A stretch of 64,000 nt of DNA from Okapia johnstoni (GCA_024291935.2 CM044306.1:4846501-4910500); one strand, 5' to 3'. Positions 34,526 to 45,904 are shown, numbered from the stretch's first letter. The notes: generated from the sequence alone by a model not told the origin. A program made the numbers and translations.

Positions 34526-35384
34526 TGCCCACCCTGCTCGTTTTAAGTTTTCAGCAGAGGGATCTTCCATGCCATCACAGCAAAAACTAAGGGAAACTGA
34601 ACAGGATCAGGACATAGATTCATGAAGGAGGGCGCCGGGGGAAGGCAGTACCCCTGTCACTTGCTGACCTTGGAGCCTGACCAGCCAGGGTCATCAGCCA
34701 CGGTGCCCAACAGGAGTGTCTTCGTCCTCGTCCCCTGCAGTCCCTGGGCAGCCTCTTCAGATGTCATATCCCCAGGCAGGGAGGAAAGGGGCGGGGAGCA
34801 GGCATCTCCCAGAGAGGAGGCTGCCAAGATGGAAAGCAAAGCTGCAAAAGCAAGAGGCGGCATCACAGCTTGTATGTTACTACTTGTTTTTCAGGAAACA
34901 CATAACAAAATCACATCTCCAGTACACACACACATACATACATAAAAGCACAGAGGGATCTAACTACTCAGCCACAGGGAAGTGGTCCGGCAAGCTGCAC
35001 AAAGACGGAAGGACTCCGTACAGGTGCTCAAACGAGGAGATGAAAATCATTTCGAATTTCAAAAATAAAACACAAGAAGAGAATGCACAGTTTCAACTGT
35101 GCAAAAATGTATGTGGGCACGTTACATATGTAAAGAGAAGGGAAGTCTGAATACAGGAGTCAGGGTTCAGGTTGCTTTAAAGTTGATTTGAAGCATACTT
35201 AAACAATACAAGCATAGGAGGGAGTGGTTATGTCTTAATATTTATAAGACACAATGTAAATCATTTTCTTGAAGGCAAAAGAGAGAAAAATCTAGAAGGG
35301 TACCCACTAAACTGATAATGATGGTTGACTTTGATCTGGGAAGAGTTCAGGAAAAAGGAAGCCTCCTATTCCATTCAGGCTGAC
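34526..35384. other. Intronic stretch, nothing recognised
   Basis: Open frames of about 100-144 codons exist in plus frames but show no domains, no homology I recognise and no splice context. Confidence 0.45.
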
Positions 35385-35480
35385 TTTTTTTTTTTCTTTA
35401 GTTCCCCAACCAGGGATCACACCAGTCCCCCCTGCAGCAGAAGCACAGTCCTAACCACTGGACTGCCAGGGAATTCTCCA
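35385..35480 (-). mobile_element. CHR-type SINE
   Basis: Reverse orientation after a T run: agttccccaaccagggatca and the inverted head accactggactgccagggaa. Confidence 0.85.
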
Positions 35481-35519
35481 AAACCAGATTGTTGTTTTTT
35501 TTTTCAGGCTACTTTAACA

Positions 35520-36065
35520 AATTGGTAGGACTGATGTTGAAGGTGAAAGTCCAATACTTTGGCCACCTGATGAGAAGAGCTGACTCATTTGAAAAGACCT
35601 CATGCTGAGAAGGCAATGGCACCCTACTCCAGTACTCTTGCCTGGAAAATCTCATGGACGGAGGAGCCTGGTAGGCTACAGCCCATGGGGTCGCTAAGAG
35701 TCGGACATGACTGAGCGACTTCACTTTCACTTTTCCCTTTCATGCACTGGAGAAGGAAATGGCAACCCACTCCAGTGTTCTTGCCTGGAGAATCCCAGGG
35801 ACGGGGGAGCCTGGTGGGCTGCCGTCTATGGGGTCGCACAGAGTCAGACACGACTGAAGCGACTTAGCAGTAGCAGTAGCATGCTGAGAAAGATTGAGGG
35901 CAGGAGGAGAAGGGGACAACAGAGGATGAGATGGTTGGATGGCATCACCAACTCAATGGACATGGGTGTGGGTGGACTCCGGGAGTTGGTGATGGACAGG
36001 GAGGCCTGGCGTGCTGCGGTTCATGGGGTCGCAAAGAGTCAGACACGACTGAGTGACTGAACTGA
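35520..36065 (+). mobile_element. BovB 3' end, split by a BovA2 SINE
   Basis: 35520-35605 (gttgaaggtgaaagtccaat) and 35882-36065 (gctgagaaagattgagggca) are continuous BovB. catgctgaga is repeated on both sides of the inserted SINE, consistent with a target-site duplication. Confidence 0.92.
35606..35881 (+). mobile_element. BovA2 SINE (dimer)
   Basis: Two related monomers (gagaaggcaatggcacccta and ctggagaaggaaatggcaac) with a final agcagtagcagtagca tail. Flanked by catgctgaga-type repeats. Confidence 0.93.
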
Positions 36066-36069
36066 TACT

Positions 36070-36412
36070 GATACTTTAACAAATTACCATCAACTGGGTG
36101 GCTTACAGACAACAGAAATTTATTTCTGGCAATTCTAGAGGCTGAGAAGCCCAAGGTCAAAGTGCTAGCAGATTCAGCGTCTAGAGAGAGCCCCCCTCCT
36201 GGCTGATAGACAGTGTGCACATGCCCTGATGTGCTAGAAGTGGGGAGGGGAGCTCTCTGGGGGCTTCTTTTCGGGTCACTAATCCCATTTATGAGGGCTC
36301 CACCCCTCATGACCTGGTCACCTTCCAAAAGCCCCACTTCCTAACACCATCATACAGGAAATTAAGTTTAACACGTGAACTTTAGAAGGTCACAGTCTGT
36401 AGCAAAAAAGGA
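36070..36412 (-). mobile_element. MLT1-type LTR
   Basis: Inverted MLT1: cagacaacagaaatttattt, tctagaggctgagaagccca, atgagggctccacccctcat and acagtctgtagca. Confidence 0.82.
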
Positions 36413-37248
36413 CTGTCACATAAAAATCTGTTTAATTTTTATAATGAGATTTTGTGTTGTATTAATGCAATATTAATAAGACTAAAAAGAGAGACATGAG
36501 GCCATGGAGATACACAGCCACCCTCCTCTTCCCCCCTCCCCTCCACCCACCAGTAGAAAAATCACTGCTTTACACTGAAGTGCAGTCTTCACAGCCACCA
36601 CCAATCTTAACTTCATATAGAAGCAAACTGCAAAGATCACAAAAACGTCAGCATCTTCAAAGAGCCATCCACGGTCCATCCTGTTTCTCCCTAGAGCCGT
36701 CCAGAAGGGAGCGCAGGCTCAGGCTGGCCTGAGCCGCACTCACCACCACTGCCCTCCTCCCAGGTCTGGCCGATTCCACCTTCCTCAGCCACCCCCGCCC
36801 GTTTCCCCTCTCATTAAGTCATCATTTGGCAAAGCCTCCGTACAACTCTGTCAGCTCATTTCCCATTAACGGTGACCGTGTGCGCCTTCTCCACTCTACC
36901 CTCAGATATATGCAGGAAAATAAACACCCTTTCAGGGAGCATTTGGACAAATGGAATTAATGCAGCCACAGCGGGTTCAACCTGACAGGCTGTTATGAGT
37001 AAAGCCCTTTTCATGAGCAATGTGGTGCTCAGCTCCAAAAGGCAAATACATCTGAAAGGCTGAACAGAAGGGGAGTGGAGTTAGAGGACAAGGTCAGAGT
37101 TAACCATTTCCTTCCCGCTCTCCCAGAGTCTTGCCACCCTTCAGGTCCTAAATGTGTAAGAAGACATAGGGAGGGCACCTCCCATGTGGATTTGCAGAGG
37201 CCACTGTGCTTGGACCGTCATGGGTCAATGTCAGAATCCCCCCAGCAG
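36413..37248. other. Intronic stretch, nothing recognised
   Basis: A pyrimidine-rich run lies at 36520-36550. No gene or repeat could be supported. Confidence 0.5.
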
Positions 37249-37249
37249 G

Positions 37250-37372
37250 CACTTCCCTGGGGGCCCAGTGGTTAGGACTCCGCACTTACAGTGCAGGGGA
37301 CACGGGTTCAATCCCTGGTCGGGGAACTAAGATCCCAGAGGCCATGCGGCACAGCCAAGAAAAAAATTTTTT
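37250..37372 (+). mobile_element. CHR-type SINE
   Basis: cacttccctgggggcccagt head, gggttcaatccctggtcggg box, ggccatgcggcacagccaag end, and an A-rich tail. Confidence 0.92.
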
Positions 37373-37426
37373 AAAAAAGGCCAAGGAAAAATTTAAGAAA
37401 AGTTAAAAAGATGTTTAGGGAATGCT

Positions 37427-37703
37427 TGCTGCTGCTGCTAAGTCGCTTCAGTCGTGTTTGACTCTGTGCAACCCCATAGATGGCAGCCCACCAGGCTCCC
37501 CCGTCCCTGGGATTCTCCAGGCAAGAACACTGGAGTGGGCTGCCATTTCCTTCTCCAATGCATGAAAGTGAAAAGTGAAAGTGAAGTCGCTCAGTCACGT
37601 CCGACTCTTCGCAACACCATGGACTGCAGCCTACCAGGCTCCTCTGTCCATGGGATTTTCCAGGCAAGGGTACTGGAGTGGGGCGCCATTGCCTTCTCCA
37701 TTA
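37427..37703 (-). mobile_element. BovA2 SINE (dimer)
   Basis: Reverse orientation, from gctgctgctgctaagtcgct to gcgccattgccttctcc. The words agggaatgcttg occur on both sides (37419 and 37705), a clear target duplication. Confidence 0.95.
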
Positions 37704-37704
37704 G

Positions 37705-38366
37705 GGAATGCTTGAAACAATTTTAAAAAGAATCCCTCAAAGCACCTCTGTGCAGAGCACTCTCCTGCACCGGCTTGTTTCGCCAGGGACTGACTTGCTC
37801 CCTGTCACCCAAACTCCACACACGGTCCTCCCAGAGGACAAAGCGGAGGCTGTGGGGTCCTCTGAAAGCAGGGCCCCCTTCCTCCAGGCACTTGTTTTGC
37901 AGGACAAGCCCCCTCTGTCATCGCCACAGCAAAGCGATGACTCTCACGACTGCGCCCTGCTCCTGGGCCATGTGTTGAGCCATGAGGCTTTGTCGCAAGG
38001 TGGGATGAACAGGAAACTGAAAAGATCTCCGTTTGAATTGCCCCACGGAATTCCTGGTTCCTAAACTCCAATCTCAGTGAGCATTCTGAAACCAAACTGC
38101 GGCCACCGCTTTCTCCCCCAGAAGACCGTATTCCCCTCGGCTGCTCAATCAATGCTGACAACCAGCCAGACACAAGGTCAAAACCCAATAACTCAGACTC
38201 CAAGATGAATCTTCCCTACGTCCGAGCTGCTGCTCTTTCTGGGTCTGGCTGGCAAATTCACAGTGAGACCAAGGGAAACCTCCAGCCTGTCTCAGAGTGA
38301 CGGACAGACAGCTCCCCAGCACCACTCTTAGAGTCACGTTTGCATTTGGGTACTGCTGCAGTTATA
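37705..38366. other. Intronic stretch, nothing recognised
   Basis: Open frames up to 132 codons have no recognisable domain. Confidence 0.45.
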
Positions 38367-38367
38367 A

Positions 38368-38652
38368 ACCGGAGAAGGCAATGGCACCCCACTCCAGTAC
38401 TCTTGTCTGGAAAATCCCACGGATGGAGGAGCCTGGTAGGCTATAGTCCATGGGATCGCTAAGAGCCGGACACGACTGAGCGACTTCACTTTAACTTTTC
38501 CCTTTCATGCACTGGAGAAGGAAATGGCAACCCACTCCAGTATTCTTGCCTGGAGAATCCTAGGGACGGCGGAGCCTGGTGGGCTGCCGTCTATAGGGTC
38601 GCACAGAGTCGGACACGACTGAAGCAACTTAGCAGCAGCAGCAGCAGCAGTT
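38368..38652 (+). mobile_element. BovA2 SINE (dimer)
   Basis: gagaaggcaatggcacccca to an (agc)n tail. The word agttataaa is present at both ends (38360 and 38649), consistent with a target duplication. Confidence 0.95.
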
Positions 38653-38714
38653 ATAAATAATGCTTATCTGTTTACAAGACCGTCCAAGACAAATTCCCCT
38701 TCTCACATCAACCA

Positions 38715-38806
38715 CGCCCACCACGACCCCCTAGAGAAACTCAGCTCTCTTGGATGATCCTTCCCGTGCCTCCTCCCTTCCTGGGTGAGCAGAGAATTCA
38801 AGCCCC
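38715..38806 (+). repeat. Local direct duplication, copy 1
   Basis: About 92 bases that recur 1,040 bases downstream with 7 mismatches, all of them transitions, and no gaps. Shared words include ctctcttggatgatccttcc and gggtgagcagagaattcaag. Not a repeat family I recognise. Confidence 0.9.
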
Positions 38807-39754
38807 ATCATTAACTTCTCTTAAAACGTCCCAGAATAGATGCTTCCTGCCAGGTTGACCTTTCTGCCAATGAGTGAGGTCCTGGGCATGCATGGTTCTT
38901 ACGCCCTTTCATTCTCTCCCTCAGTGGTCACCCACCACTCCCCACCCAGGCCTCATTTTCCAAGACTCCCCCCTGGGATCTTCTCTATATTCAAAGCTTA
39001 CAGGAGAGCAAACAGGAAGCAAAAGGTTAAGGGGGGAAAAAAAAGGTACCGCCGCCCAGAACAAACGACTATTTACACTGCCCAGAGAAAGCCGCTACAT
39101 TGGGCAGCTGATCAAATACGCTGACACCCCCACCGGCCCCAGTAGCAGGGAACAGTGACTCCTCACGAGACAAAGAGTCCTCTGCCATATATTGCCTTGG
39201 AAACCCGGTGGGGAGGGGCTCGGGTGGGAAGGGCAGAAAGACACCAGCAGGGGCCGTGCCAGCCCCGGACTACCGTCCAGGAGTTAACGCCACTGGCCTT
39301 CCTGCCCGGGGGAGGAGAATACACTCCAATGGCAAGTTGACATGGAACCTGGGTGGGCTGGACAGCGGGATACAGCAATCCACCCTGAGGACCCTCTCAG
39401 AGCCATGACCAAGCAGACGTATCCGACAACAAGGAAGCAGAGGGTCCAGGAGGGCAGAGGACCATGAGCTTCACGCGGCCGTTCAAGCTCTCGTTGAACG
39501 AGCATGACGCACCGTCTTTCCTCTGAGACGACATCACGGCTCCCCATGCAGACATCACAGCACAACAAGCTGCTCAGTCCAGAAGCTGGTCCCTCCGGAT
39601 CAAGAGGGATCAGATTCTCATGAGTGCCTGGGTCACGTTCCTCCCAAGGCTCTTCCTTCTCTCTCTCCGATGGGGAAGGAAGAAGGCAGGTGGGGAAAGG
39701 TGAGCCTACCTCCTAGGGTAGGTAGGCTGACTCCAGTGAATCCGACCTGCTCCC

Positions 39755-39846
39755 CGCCCACCACAATCCCCCAGAGAAACTCGGCTCTCTTGGATGATCC
39801 TTCCCGCGCCTCTTCCCTTCCTGGGTGAGCAGAGAATTCAAGTCCC
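39755..39846 (+). repeat. Local direct duplication, copy 2
   Basis: Second copy of the 92-base segment, in the same orientation. The surrounding sequence (38655-38714, 38807-39754, 39847-40180) does not align and otherwise shows no recognised feature. Confidence 0.9.
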
Positions 39847-40181
39847 AGCTCAGGTCTCTCGGGGGGCTTCTGCCCACCTCGGGAACTTGTTAAAACACCA
39901 CGCCTGGTAAGGTGACCCATGCCTGCACTGGGTCCTTCCTGATGTCCACCCTTGAGCCAAGCTGGTTTCAGCCGATGGCGCTGGGTCACAGTCTCATGGT
40001 CTAGGCTTTGGCTCTCTGTGCTCAGGGACCGCAGCCAGAACGCAGCCTGCTCTGCGTATCGGCCTTCTCTGTGAGCAAGGACAAGCTCATTCCCCAAGGC
40101 CAACCCCCAGCACTATTTAGGCCAAAAAAAAAAAAAAAAAAAAATCATCGGCTCACCCAAATTCTGGTGCCTTATTACTTT

Positions 40182-40425
40182 CTTTAATTAACTAATTTTT
40201 GGCTGAGCTGGGGTTTCATGGCTGTGCAGACTGTCTCTAGTTGCGGCGAGCCGGGGTGGTGGGGGGCTCACAGGCTTGAGGCCGTGCAGCCTTCAGAAGT
40301 TGTGGCACTCGGGTTTAGCTGCCCCAAGGCTTGTGGGATCCTCCCAGACCAAGGATCGAACGCATGTCCTCTGCACTGGCAGGGGGTATTCTCAATCACT
40401 GGAACACCAGAGAAGTCCTTGGTGC
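40182..40425 (-). mobile_element. CHR-type SINE, long form
   Basis: Reverse orientation: tggctgagctggggtttcat, tctagttgcggcgagccggg, the inverted box aaggatcgaacgcatgtcct and the inverted head. An A run at 40123-40144 precedes it. Confidence 0.85.
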
Positions 40426-41028
40426 CTTTTTAGATTTTTTAAAATTATTACCTGGCAACCCCCTAAAGGGAGTTCTCCTCAATTCATAAGAAGGAAAATG
40501 GGGGTAAGGGACATACAACTGGCTCGTGTCAGAAGCGAGCCCAGTCCAGAGCCCTGTTGCCCTGGTCCTCCTATTAATCAGCGCTCGTGGAGGGGATGCT
40601 CTCTTGAGGGTCTTCCGCTGTGGTTCAGCGTGCTGTCAGCCCACTGGTGAAGTCACAAGCTCTCCAAGGGTCAGGACCAGCGTCCAGTCACTCCCTTGCC
40701 CCAATCCAGGTCCACTCCTGCAGACAGTGCCGCACCGAATGACGTCAAGCTGTTCTCCACGTGTTCAATGAGATCTGACATTTAAAATCTGAACTTTCCA
40801 AAATGCAACCGAAGAGATGATGAGTCAGACCACCGAGAGCTTATTTTCTTTTCAGTCACAATTCAATCCCTCTAGGTAAAAGCCCTAAATGGCTTGAAGT
40901 ATCTATTTCAATATCACTGGCCACTTAACTGAGACACGACCAGGGGATTTGAGTTTGACCAGAAGTAGATTCATGGCATAGAGCTGGACACGCCCTGACA
41001 CAAGAGCCCAGGGAGAGGCGGTACTCAC

Positions 41029-41187
41029 CCAGTGAGGCATCAGGAGGTCGGCCAGGAAGACAAACGCAGCTCCGAGGGTGAAGCCGATGGCCACGGGGAG
41101 AAAGGCCAAGGAACCGAAGCCACCAGAGGACGTGGCCATCTCCACTGCCGGGGCCAGGAGGGACCAGTAGGAAGCCGCCAGCATGAC
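41029..41187 (-). CDS. SLC39A11: SLC39A11 (ZIP11) internal coding exon, partial gene
   Basis: One internal exon of the zinc transporter ZIP11, a polytopic membrane protein of the gufA-like ZIP subfamily that moves zinc into the cytosol. Seen: 159 bases give 53 whole codons (phase 0 at both ends). They start with VMLAASYWSLLAPAVEM, continue through a glycine/serine loop and a hydrophobic stretch (FLPVAIGFTLGAAFVF), and end at LADLLMPHW. These look like two transmembrane helices joined by a short loop. On the minus strand the exon is preceded by a pyrimidine-leaning tract ending gctttgcag and followed by gtgagt. The open frame runs past both splice sites only by chance, and translation outside them is not ZIP11-like. 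Family knowledge: the segment matches the conserved N-terminal third of mammalian ZIP11. No neighbouring exon was recognised, consistent with the gene's very long introns. Confidence 0.95.
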
Positions 41188-41419
41188 CTGCAAAGCCGTG
41201 ATAAGCAGCAAACCATTAAACCATCCCCAGAAGCCCTTCCAATGGGGACTTTCCTATTTCTCTGTGGCCCAGGCTGAACTCTTCAGTGTCGCCTGGGTTA
41301 GGCCTTTAATCCTCAGTGGTAGGTCGGAACTATTACAAGGCAAAAAGCCGCCATGAGAGATCTACTGCTTCGAGAAGTTCATCTGGACCTTGTGAAGAGG
41401 GAGTCTAGTTTGCTATCAT

Positions 41420-41530
41420 CTCTCATATCCACACCTGACTGCTGGGAAAACCTTGACTATACAGACCACTGTCGGCAAAGTGATGTCTCTGCTTTCAATA
41501 CGACATCTAGGTTTGTCATAGCTGCTGTTC
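41420..41530 (-). mobile_element. BovB fragment, diverged
   Basis: Inverted BovB connection-domain text: cacacctgactgctgggaaa and ggcaaagtgatgtctctgct. Confidence 0.75.
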
Positions 41531-41534
41531 GTAG

Positions 41535-41630
41535 ATAAAGAAATCGAATCTCGAAGTAATAAGATCATTTGCCCAAGGTCCCTGAGCCAGGAAGTGGCAG
41601 ATCCAGGGAACTGAGCAAAGCAGGACCATC
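41535..41630 (+). mobile_element. MIR-like fragment
   Basis: agataaagaaatcgaatctc, catttgcccaaggtccctga and ccaggaagtggcagatccag follow the MIR core. Nothing else was recognised to 42095. Confidence 0.55.
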
Positions 41631-42095
41631 CCCACCTCAGTGAGACAGGGAACCAAAAGAGGGAAAGGAGAGAAATGAAGTTGGACTCGAATTGCAATGG
41701 AGTCAATGAGATCAAAAGTTCTTCAGTGTTTAGTGAAGTCGACACTCACTCACAGGTGCTTCCTCTTACAGATGCTGTGACATCTTGGCTAGAGTACACC
41801 CACTACCCATTGCAACCATATGACAGTCAGCACCGACAGGTACAATGCTGAATGGGTTTCTAAAATTACTTAATGACGCCTTGCCTTTAAAAACACATCT
41901 GCATCATCCATCTCCAAAATATCATTCAGAGTGACAGAACCAGGTATTACGAACACAATAATAAAGAACAAATACGTGAGGAAAGAAAATGATTTCTCTT
42001 CTGTGAAGCGTCACCCACACATAGTCAGTGGCTCAGCACTAGACACTCCCAGCAAAAATCTTAGCGCCACCCACAGCAAACTGCACCTGCCTCAG

Positions 42096-42420
42096 CTGTT
42101 GTTCAGTCGCTCAGTCACATCCGACTCTTTCTGACCCCATGGACTGCAGCTCACCAGGCTCCTCTGTCCTCCTCTGTCTCTCAGCTGTCATGTCCGACTC
42201 TGTGAGACCCCATAGACGGTAGCCCACCAGGCTCCCCCGTCCCTGGGATTCTTCAGGCAAGAACACTGGAGTGGGTTGCCATTTCCTTCTGCAATGCATG
42301 AGAGTGGAAAGTGAAAGTGAAGTCGTTCAGTCGTGTCCGACTCCTAGCGACCCCATGGACTGCAGCCTACCAGGCTCCTCCGTCCATGGGATTTTCCAGG
42401 CAAGAGTACTGGAGTGGGGT
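42096..42420 (-). mobile_element. BovA2-type SINE with extra 5' half
   Basis: Reverse orientation: gttgttcagtcgctcagtca, then ggcaagaacactggagtggg, a second monomer from gtgaagtcgttcagtcgtgt, ending aggcaagagtactggagtgg. Confidence 0.88.
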
Positions 42421-42828
42421 GAAATTCATGTTCATTGAATCAGTGATGCCATCCAACCATCTCATCCTCCGTCACCCTCTCCTCCTCCTGCCTTCAATCT
42501 TTCCCACCATCAGCATCTTTTCCAATGAGTCGGCTCTTTGCATCAGGTAAACAAAGTATTGGAGCTTCTGCATCGTCCTTCCAATGAATATTCAGGGTTG
42601 ATTTCCTTTAGGATAGACTGGTTTGATCTCCTTGCAGTCCAAGGGACTCTCAAGTCTTCTCCAGGTCCACAACTCCAAAAGCATCAATTTTTTGGCACTT
42701 AGCCTTCTCTATGGTCCAATTCTCACATTCGTACATGACTACTGGAAAAATCATAGGCTTGACTACATGGACCTTTGTCAGCAAAGTGATGTCTCCGCTT
42801 TTTAACATGCTGTCTAGGTTTGGTGGTT
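42421..42828 (-). mobile_element. BovB 3' part, reverse orientation
   Basis: gtgatgccatccaaccatct through gactctcaagtcttctccag and ggcacttagccttctctatg to tttaacatgctgtctaggtt. Frames are broken. Confidence 0.9.
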
Positions 42829-43035
42829 TAGTCGCTAAGTCAGGTCTGACTCTTGCGACCCCATGAACTGTAGTCTGACAGGTTCCTGTCCATGGGATTC
42901 TCCAGGCAAGAATACTGGAATGGGTTGCCATGATTTCCTTCAGGGGATCTTCCCGACCCAGGGATTGAACCCACATCTCTTGCATCTCCTGCACTGGCAG
43001 GCGGGTTCTTTACCACTAGTGCCACCTGGGAAGCA
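42829..43035 (-). mobile_element. Bov-tA SINE
   Basis: Reverse orientation from tagtcgctaagtcaggtctg to the inverted head tttaccactagtgccacctg. Confidence 0.92.
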
Positions 43036-43039
43036 CCCC

Positions 43040-43520
43040 CCTCAAAGATGACCACCTCCTAATCCCTAAAACCTGTCATGTCACCTTACATGGCAAGAGG
43101 GACTCTGCAGCTGTGCTTAAGGATTCTGAGATGGGGAGATGATCCTGGGTGAGCTGGGTAGGGCCCACGTCATCACAAGGAACGTTTTGAGAGAGCAAGA
43201 TGGGTCAGAATCAGAAAGAAGATGTGACGACAAGAGCATGGTCAGACAGGAGAGACTGGAAGATGCTACGCCACTGACTTGAAGATGGAGAAAAGGTCAT
43301 GAGACAAGGAAGGTCAGTGGGCTCTCGAACCCAGAAGAGGCAAAGCAACAGGTTCTTCCCAGGAGCCTCCAGCAGGAACACAGCCCTGCTGCCCCCTAGA
43401 TTTTACCCCAGTTAGAACCAGTCTGGACTTCTAATCCCCAGGACTGTCGGATGATACATCTGAGTTGTTCTAAGCCACTATGCTTGTGGTGCTTTGTTAC
43501 AGCTGCAACAGGAAACTAAT
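43040..43520 (+). mobile_element. MLT1-type LTR
   Basis: caccttacatggcaagaggg, tgggtagggcccacgtcatc, gagttgttctaagccactat and tttgttacagctgcaacagg match MLT1 order, ending near aactaatacag. Confidence 0.82.
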
Positions 43521-43544
43521 ACAGCAGATAAAGGCACGTGTTAC

Positions 43545-44265
43545 TTTTTTTTTTTAGAGCAGTTCTATATTCACAGCAAAACTGAGCAGAAAGTACAGAG
43601 AATTCCCACACACTCCCTGCACTACATATGCACACCTCTTCACTGTCGACATCCTACATCAGGGTGGTACGTTTGTCACCATCAATGACCCTACACTGGT
43701 GCCTGGTTATCACCCAAAGTTCACAGTTTACACTAGAGATCACTTTTAGTGCTATATATTCTGAGTTTGTGCAAATGCATAATGACATGTGTTGATTATT
43801 CTGTATCAGGACTGGTAGTTCCATGCCCTAGAACTCCTGTGTTCCATCTGTTCATCTCTTCCTGCTCCCTGGCAACCCTTGGCAACCACTAATCTTTTTA
43901 CTGGCTCCATAGTTTTGCCTTTTCCAAAATGCCTTATAGTTGAAATTGTACAGTATTCAGCCTTTTCAGACTGGCTTCTTTCACTTAAGTCAAACATATT
44001 TAAGATTCTTCCATGTCTTTTCATGGCTTGATAGCTCATTTCTTTTTAGCACTGAATAATAGTCCATTGTCTGGATGCGCCATGGTTTTCTTTATCTATT
44101 CACTTATTGCAGGACATGTTGGTTGCTTCCATGTTTTGGCAATTATGAGTAAAGCTGCTGTAAACATCCGTGTGCTGGCTTCTGCGCGGACATTAACTCT
44201 TCAGTTCATTTGGGTAAACACCAGGGAGTGCGATTCCTGGATTGTATGATAAAGGCTATATATTT
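43545..44265 (-). mobile_element. L1 3' fragment, reverse orientation
   Basis: Inverted L1 landmarks: tagcactgaataatagtcca, ggttgcttccatgttttggc, gtaaacatccgtgtgctggc. Confidence 0.85.
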
Positions 44266-44768
44266 TTTTAAGATAATCCCTCAACACGGGTAGCTTCCTT
44301 GAAACTGTCAACACTAGCAAAGCTCCTTTAAATGTTAGGCTTTTTTTTTTTTTAAGTCTGTATGTAGTGACATATTAACTAGCTGATATAGAAGCAGGAA
44401 GTAGTGTATCTGATTAACCTTCAATTACCCCTAAGAGGCAGGGCCTGGAGGGGACAGTCTAGTGAAGGGGAGGTGGTAATCACTGGGCACAAGACTTCAG
44501 GGAATGAGCACAAAAAAAAAAAAAAAAGTCGTTGCCAACCAGTCCCCTGCATGACTCCAGATGATAGATACCAAAGGTCCTCCTGCAGCTGCAACCCTGC
44601 TTAAAAAGACAAACTAGGCTCCCAGTGTACCAGGGAAGAACAAATCAGACCTCACACTGGGTCTGTTTCTTTTCCTTTTACCTTTGTATTCTATTGCTTT
44701 TGCTATAAGAATATTGCCCGTAGCCTGAAATATGCAGGACAGTCCATTCTAAAGGCTCTGATTTTGAT
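44266..44768. other. Intronic stretch, nothing recognised
   Basis: T run at 44341-44354 and A run at 44511-44526. No gene or repeat family could be supported. Confidence 0.5.
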
Positions 44769-44769
44769 T

Positions 44770-45070
44770 TTGATTTTATTTATCTATTTATTTATTTCCT
44801 TTCTGTGGCTGCACCAGATCTTCACTGCTTTGTACAGGCTTTGTCTAGTTGCAGAGAGCAGGGGCTACTCCTCGCTGTAGTGTGTGGGCTTCTCATTGCG
44901 GTGACTTCCTCTGTTGCGGAGCACGGGCCCTAAGGTGTGTGGGCTCAGGGTTGAGGTGAAACAGGTTTAGTTGCTCCTCGGCATGTGACATCTTCCGGAT
45001 CTGGGAGGGAACCCACGTCCCCTGCCCTGGCAGGCGGTGCTTAACCCCTGGACCTCCGGGCAAGCCCCAG
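44770..45070 (-). mobile_element. CHR-type SINE, long form
   Basis: Reverse orientation: tttatttatctatttattta tail, gtctagttgcagagagcagg, ctgttgcggagcacgggccc, inverted box and inverted head ggacctccgggcaagccc. Confidence 0.88.
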
Positions 45071-45094
45071 GCTCTAAAACACTTTTCCACTCAG

Positions 45095-45400
45095 AGAGAG
45101 ATAAAAAGTTGCAGAACTGAGAATAACTGTTTGTCTTTTTGGAGGTTTATAGGAACGTCGTGATTGACCTAAGTAAACGGAGGAAAGAACAGTGGATTCT
45201 GACACCAGGAAGTTTGCAACAGCCATGCACACCCGCTCCCCTTTTAATATAAAAGAAGCCTGAATTCGGGTAAGATGGCTCTTTGGGACACTGGCCCACC
45301 ATCTTCTCGGTCCACCAGTTTCCTGAACAAAGTCGCTATTCCTTGCTCCGACAGCTCATCTCTAGATTTACCTGCCTGCTGTGCGCTGTACAAGCCGGGA
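45095..45400 (+). mobile_element. Probable ERV LTR fragment
   Basis: U3-like text (ctgacaccaggaagtttgca), a TATA-like aatataaaagaagcctgaat at about 45247, and R/U5-like tcctgaacaaagtcgctatt, where the usual aataaa appears as aacaaa. The end at about 45400 is not defined. No internal genes follow. 45400-45900 shows nothing recognised. Confidence 0.55.
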
Positions 45401-45904
45401 AGATGTTAGCTGGAGCCGCTCGGAGCCGCTCCCCGAAAGGGCACATCCTCCCTACATTCCTCGCGCAGGGGGTCCCCAGGTCAGGCTCTGCGTCTGCGGA
45501 AGCTAGAGACTAACCTCCCTGATGCCCCTGCTCAGAAAGACACTCAAAGATGTGTTTACTCCATGAGATGAAGCAGTGAGACAAGAAAGTCAAGATGGGG
45601 GAAAGGAATGAAGGGTGAAAAAAAAGGGCCATCGGAGCGACACTGCCACAGGCTCAGAGAACCAGACCCCAGACGGGAAGAGGGGCTGGAGGGCTCTGGG
45701 GAAAGCAGGCCGTAGGGCCCAATAGGTTTGAATGCGCGTGGGGGAGACTCTACAGTTCTCGGTGGGAGACTACTGGTGGATTAATGGCAGGTGCCCAAAA
45801 CACTAGGCAAAGGGGAAAAAACGGAGACCACTGCCAAATCTGGAAAACACCAAACTTGCACAAGAAAGGAAACAAGTGAATACCATTTACAGTCTTAACA
45901 ACAT

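Larger units (their letters stand above)
1..41028 (-). other. SLC39A11: Inferred intron downstream of the SLC39A11 exon
   Basis: Inferred from the single exon with a canonical donor at its 41028 side and from the known large size of SLC39A11. No later ZIP11 exon, such as those carrying the histidine/proline-rich metal-binding helices, was recognised on the minus strand. The stretch is built almost wholly of interspersed repeats and unique intronic sequence. Confidence 0.7.

Noticed and set aside
34716..35150. 144-codon plus-strand frame
   Set aside because: It has low-complexity threonine/histidine text from an ACAT-rich stretch and no homology that I recognise.
38368..38652. Regularly spaced similar units suggesting a CRISPR-like array
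   Set aside because: They are the two monomers of a BovA2 SINE in a mammalian intron; there are no short identical repeats with unique spacers.
39633..40103. 156-codon minus-strand frame
   Set aside because: No recognisable domain, and it runs through one copy of the 92-bp duplication; composition-driven.
40903..41211. Reading the whole open frame around the ZIP11 exon as a gene
   Set aside because: The sequence outside 41029-41187 has canonical splice signals at the borders and is not ZIP11-like, so only the exon is coding.
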